Shown here: piece by piece, positions 30,693 to 33,034 of the stretch | Position numbering within the stretch: the stretch's first letter is position 1 | Layout: each line of letters opens with the position of its first letter | DNA from: Streptomyces sp. DI166 | Lineage (GTDB): Bacteria; Actinomycetota; Actinomycetes; Streptomycetales; Streptomycetaceae | Length of the DNA stretch: 33,034 nucleotides | Assembly: GCF_900091315.1 (NCBI RefSeq) | Contig: NZ_FLSP01000091.1 | Span: 1-33,034 of the forward strand | Direction of reading: 5' to 3' | The notes under the pieces: model-generated | The model's database searches: none | What the model was told of the DNA's origin: nothing | What the model saw: the letters and a program-made list of their open reading frames with translations, nothing else | Position numbers and translations under genes: made by a program

Positions 30693-31364
30693 CTAGGCGG
30701 CCTTGAGCGCCTTCGTGACCTGCGCGACGGCCTCGTCCTTCGACAGCGGCGTCTCGTCACCGCTGGTCGGCTTCGCGCTCCAGAACCAGTTCTTGCCCTT
30801 GACGAAGTTGGCGCCCACCGCGACGGTCACCGTGACGACGGCGCCGGCCGCGGTAACCACGGCCGCGACGTGGACGACTGCGGCACCAACGGCCACGGTG
30901 ACGCCGCAGCGCTGCCCGTTCTCCCTGGGAGCGGCCGACTTGTCCGTCCTGGCCACTGCGAGGAGCATCTCCTGAGCGCTGCTGACAGCCTTCTCCACCT
31001 GGCGCGGGTCGCCGCTGCGCGTCTTCCGGCTGAGGTCCGCGAAGAAGCCGGGCGACTTCTTGTTGATCAGTTCGATCACCGCATTGGACGCGCGGACCTC
31101 GTCCGGGGAGTCGTTGCCGACGTGCTGGCGTGCCGCCGAGAAGAGCTCCAGCTCGGCCAGGTTCTCGCCGACCTTGCCCTGCCCGAAGAACAGCCCGCGG
31201 AAGACGTTCTCGCCGTCGGACTTAGCCGAGGCGGCAGTCGCGACGGCTGCCGGCTTGGCGGACGTGCTGGTGGTGTCCGCGATCGCCGTCGGTGCTGCAG
31301 CCACACAGAGAGCCGCCGCGGTAACGCCGGCTACAGCCAATATCCCGCGCTGCTTGATATTCAA
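30693..31364 (-). CDS. sdpC: SdpC-family antimicrobial peptide precursor
   Basis: TTG 31364 is preferred: GAGGGG lies 6 nt upstream and the product then starts with a normal signal peptide (MNIKQRGILAVAGVTAAALC, cleavage near AIAD, residue 29-30). GTG codons at 31421/31418 also have G-rich sites but would add an odd 19-residue extension. The 223-residue precursor carries ENVFRGLFFGQGKVGENL (about 52-69), matching Bacillus SdpC EDYFRGLLFGQGEVG, then a helical pro-region. The hydrophobic core starts at Cys153 (CGVTVAVGAAVVHVAAVV) and runs to about Trp195, the position of the 42-residue SDP toxin. The second core cysteine of Bacillus SDP is missing. The peptide should be a membrane-depolarising toxin released by SdpA/SdpB. 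Confidence 0.88.
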   Translation of the reverse strand: MNIKQRGILAVAGVTAAALCVAAAPTAIADTTSTSAKPAAVATAASAKSDGENVFRGLFFGQGKVGENLAELELFSAARQHVGNDSPDEVRASNAVIELINKKSPGFFADLSRKTRSGDPRQVEKAVSSAQEMLLAVARTDKSAAPRENGQRCGVTVAVGAAVVHVAAVVTAAGAVVTVTVAVGANFVKGKNWFWSAKPTSGDETPLSKDEAVAQVTKALKAA

Positions 31365-31649
31365 TTCGTTCCCCTCGATTTCATGGAACGCTCCGAGGGG
31401 TGAAAGGCGTGCGGTCACCACGCTCCCCCCGGCGCGTTATGCCGTCGAAGATCATCACACGCGGAAAAGAGGAAGTCGAATGAAAGTGGTCGACGTCACG
31501 CGACGGCAATGGGTCCTACCTCTCAGGTTTCCCTGACTAAACGCACGCCTCATTTATTGAATTCTTGACGGAATGCGAGCGGCGGGCTATCGCTTTCTGT
31601 CGGGGTCGGCCCGGCCTGCGCCGGGGGATACGTGGGCCGGGCCGACTTC
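31365..31649 (-). promoter_or_regulatory. sdpC leader and promoter region
   Basis: This 285-bp gap upstream of sdpC is less GC-rich than its surroundings (AATTCAATAAATGAGG near 31551-31566 on the minus strand) and should contain the sdp promoter; no single -35/-10 pair stands out. A TCAGG/CCTGA dyad (31522-31535) lies about 160 bp upstream of the sdpC start. The far end holds the terminator of the upstream operon. Confidence 0.4.
31605..31646 (-). terminator. Terminator of the GntR-DUF1648 operon
   Basis: GTCGGCCCGGCC (31605-31616) and GGCCGGGCCGAC (31635-31646) are perfectly complementary over 12 bp with an 18-nt loop. The structure begins 3 nt past the DUF1648 stop codon and insulates that operon from the sdp operon on the same strand. 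Confidence 0.75.
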
Positions 31650-32633
31650 TCACCTCGGGGACTTTGCGCCCAAGGAGTTCAGGAGTGCGGCGCCCCGTTC
31701 GGCGTCGTCCACGCTAACGGCGAAGTCCTTGCCCTTTGCGCGGACGACAAGACACTCGCCACGGCGAAGCATCACGGTGGTCCCCAGCCCGCTCAGCCGG
31801 TACCCCCATCCCCCCACCTGCGCCGGTGTACGGTGCTCGACGCGGGCCGATTCGATGTCCTGGACGGCCCAGCGTCGTGCCGGCCAGCCCAGCGGACCGA
31901 AGGACACTTTCAGCCCCTCCTCGCTGACCCGGGCCTGCACCGAAGCGCACCCGAGAACCAGCACCGAGGCGAGTGCGAACGGTGCCATGAGGATCAGCGC
32001 CGGGAGCGGACCCGCCAGCCCCCCTACCGCGGCCACGACAGCGGCCAGGGCCACAAGCCCAGTGACGGCGGAGGTCGTCTGAAGCCACGGATTGGATGTG
32101 CGGGAGAGCCACACCAGTCGCTGGCCTTCAGGGATGTCCATAATCGGGCCGTCCGCCGCCTGGTCTGGCGCCGCGGGCCCGTGACGGGTCGCGAGCCAGG
32201 CGACCGCACCTGCCGTGGCCGCCACTACGGCGGTCGCCGCGACCCAGCCTGTCACCGAACCGGCCTCGCGCCAGTCGGACCGGTCCAGGTTCGCGCGTAC
32301 GACCGACGCCTGCCCGCCGACCAGGAAGACGCCCCCGGTCGCCAGTGTGACGCCCGTCCATCCGCGTATCGTTCCCGCGGACTTCGGGCCTGTGCGCCGC
32401 AATGCGAACGCCAACGCCGCAGCCAGCACCGTCCATATGAGAGCCGGGAAGACTGCTGCCGCCCATAGGGGCATGGAACTGTCAGGTTCCCCTGACTCGC
32501 TCCAGTGCGTGGCCAACCTCTCCGGCAACCGTCCGCTCGCGGCCAGAGGCATGCCCACCAGCAACAGCAGGATCCCGGCACACCACCCGACAAGCCCCCA
32601 CGTGGTCCCGCCGCCGCGGCCCGAGTACTTCAC
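31650..32633 (-). CDS. DUF1648 membrane protein, candidate SDP immunity factor
   Basis: GTG 32633 overlaps the GntR stop (GTGA) and has AGGGGG 5 nt upstream. The 327-residue protein starts with a membrane helix (TWGLVGWCAGILLLLVGMPL) and the DUF1648 signature LPERLATHWSESGEPDSSMP, followed by four or more helices (VFPALIWTVLAAALAFAL, VTLATGGVFLVGG, VAATAVVAATAGAVAWLA, VTGLVALAAVVAAVGGLAG). The last 100 residues form a soluble PH-like beta domain (ARVSEEGLKVSFGPLGWPARRWAVQDIESARVE). DUF1648 is the first domain of Bacillus SdpI, the SDP immunity protein, but the SdpI second domain is absent. GntR-DUF1648 pairs also occur without sdp genes, so immunity is an inference from position. Confidence 0.85.
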   Translation of the reverse strand: MKYSGRGGGTTWGLVGWCAGILLLLVGMPLAASGRLPERLATHWSESGEPDSSMPLWAAAVFPALIWTVLAAALAFALRRTGPKSAGTIRGWTGVTLATGGVFLVGGQASVVRANLDRSDWREAGSVTGWVAATAVVAATAGAVAWLATRHGPAAPDQAADGPIMDIPEGQRLVWLSRTSNPWLQTTSAVTGLVALAAVVAAVGGLAGPLPALILMAPFALASVLVLGCASVQARVSEEGLKVSFGPLGWPARRWAVQDIESARVEHRTPAQVGGWGYRLSGLGTTVMLRRGECLVVRAKGKDFAVSVDDAERGAALLNSLGAKSPR

Positions 32634-32977
32634 GGAATCCCCCTGATCATCTCGATGAGGTCGGTCTTGCTGTAACCGAGGCGTGCCGCATCGGCCACCA
32701 GATCGCCCACGCGATCCAGCAGTACGGAGCGCTGGTCCGCCCCGTCGGCCACCGTCACACCGCGGCCGCGCCGGAACTCCAGCACGCCCTCGTCGCGCAG
32801 CGCCCGGAGGCCGCGCAACACGGTGTTGGCGTTGACGCCCAATGCTTGTGAAAGGTCACGCGCCGGAGGCAGTCGGTCCCCCGGGTGGCACTCGCCCTCA
32901 GCGATGGCGCGCCGGATCGCGCTTGCCACCTGCTCGTGCAGGGGGCGATTGTCCGCGACATCCAGTCTCAGCAACAT
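32630..32977 (-). CDS. GntR-family (YtrA-like) transcriptional regulator
   Basis: ATG 32977 gives a 115-residue protein that begins at the normal family position (MLLRLDVADNRPLHEQVASAI). An upstream in-frame start near 33031 would add a tail unlike the family. The winged helix is clear: AIRRAIAEGECHPGDRLPPARDLSQALGVNANTVLRGLRALRDEGVLEFRRGRGVTVA (split over residues 20-75). The C-terminal extension is only about 40 residues, as in the short YtrA subgroup that usually regulates its own transporter operon. No Shine-Dalgarno site is visible; translation may be leaderless or start from the dyad region. Its stop overlaps the DUF1648 start. Confidence 0.88.
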   Translation of the reverse strand: MLLRLDVADNRPLHEQVASAIRRAIAEGECHPGDRLPPARDLSQALGVNANTVLRGLRALRDEGVLEFRRGRGVTVADGADQRSVLLDRVGDLVADAARLGYSKTDLIEMIRGIP

Positions 32978-33000
32978 GATGCTACTGACGATAGCACCAT
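32976..33000. promoter_or_regulatory. Candidate autoregulatory GntR operator
   Basis: ATGATGCTA (32976-32984) and TAGCACCAT (32992-33000) are inverted arms matching at 8 of 9 positions across a 7-bp spacer. The dyad overlaps the start codon of the GntR gene, where a YtrA-type dimer would block its own transcription. The assignment is by position and symmetry only. Confidence 0.55.
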
Positions 33001-33034
33001 TCGCTTCATGTGTGGCAGGGGTAGCGTCCACTTG

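Noticed and set aside
31364..31421. sdpC starting at GTG 31421 or 31418
   Set aside because: The G-rich site there is plausible, but the extension would bury the signal peptide behind 19 extra residues; TTG 31364 has GAGGGG at good spacing and gives a normal export signal.

Overview
The window is high-GC actinobacterial DNA, almost certainly from a Streptomyces chromosome. The signs are strong G/C preference at third codon positions, frequent GTG starts, many ATGA-type gene overlaps, and typical streptomycete families: SpoIIE-type phosphatases, a SecD-SecF fusion, DUF5994, a CarD-like small protein and an intergenic repeat of the GTCCGGCGTTTGAGGA type. The calls below come from reading translations and DNA by eye; no database search was run.

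Layout. Positions 1-2882 (minus) hold a Ser/Thr kinase cut by the window edge, an overlapping FHA-like gene and an exported serine beta-lactamase-like protein. Positions 3119-7900 (plus) hold a lipoprotein, a secreted I36-type inhibitor with a terminator, a GH15 glycoside hydrolase and an MFS exporter joined by ATGA. A large GAF-PAS-GAF-SpoIIE phosphatase (minus) ends 7 bp from the MFS gene. Positions 10344-13382 carry two very similar Kef/CPA2 antiporters facing each other, one with a KhtT-like regulatory partner. Then come a small DUF4118-like membrane protein, a SecDF fusion, a repeat-rich exported protein and a membrane-anchored unknown. Positions 18273-22223 hold a second SpoIIE phosphatase and several small conserved or unknown proteins.

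Positions 22346-28082 form a transport block. Divergent GYD-domain and carboxymuconolactone-decarboxylase-like genes face a P-type ATPase whose start is preceded by 16-bp iterons. The ATPase gene overlaps a SulP transporter gene by one base. The ATPase has lost the usual calcium-site ligands in M5 and M6.

At 28212-28257 lies the 3' half of a tRNA-Gly(CCC) gene on the minus strand, next to a tRNA-type terminator. It looks like an attachment-site scar, so the DNA to its right may be an integrated island. That right-hand segment (28716-32977, all minus) is the most interesting part. It holds a complete SDP-type (sporulation-delaying protein) toxin operon in the order sdpC-sdpA-sdpB, followed by a small secreted protein of unknown role. 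Upstream, behind a strong terminator, sits a GntR regulator overlapping a DUF1648 membrane protein. DUF1648 is the N-terminal domain of the Bacillus SdpI immunity protein, so this pair is a candidate immunity/regulation module. The toxin precursor keeps the family's FRGLxFGQGxVG motif and hydrophobic core but has only one cysteine there, so the Bacillus-type disulfide cannot form.
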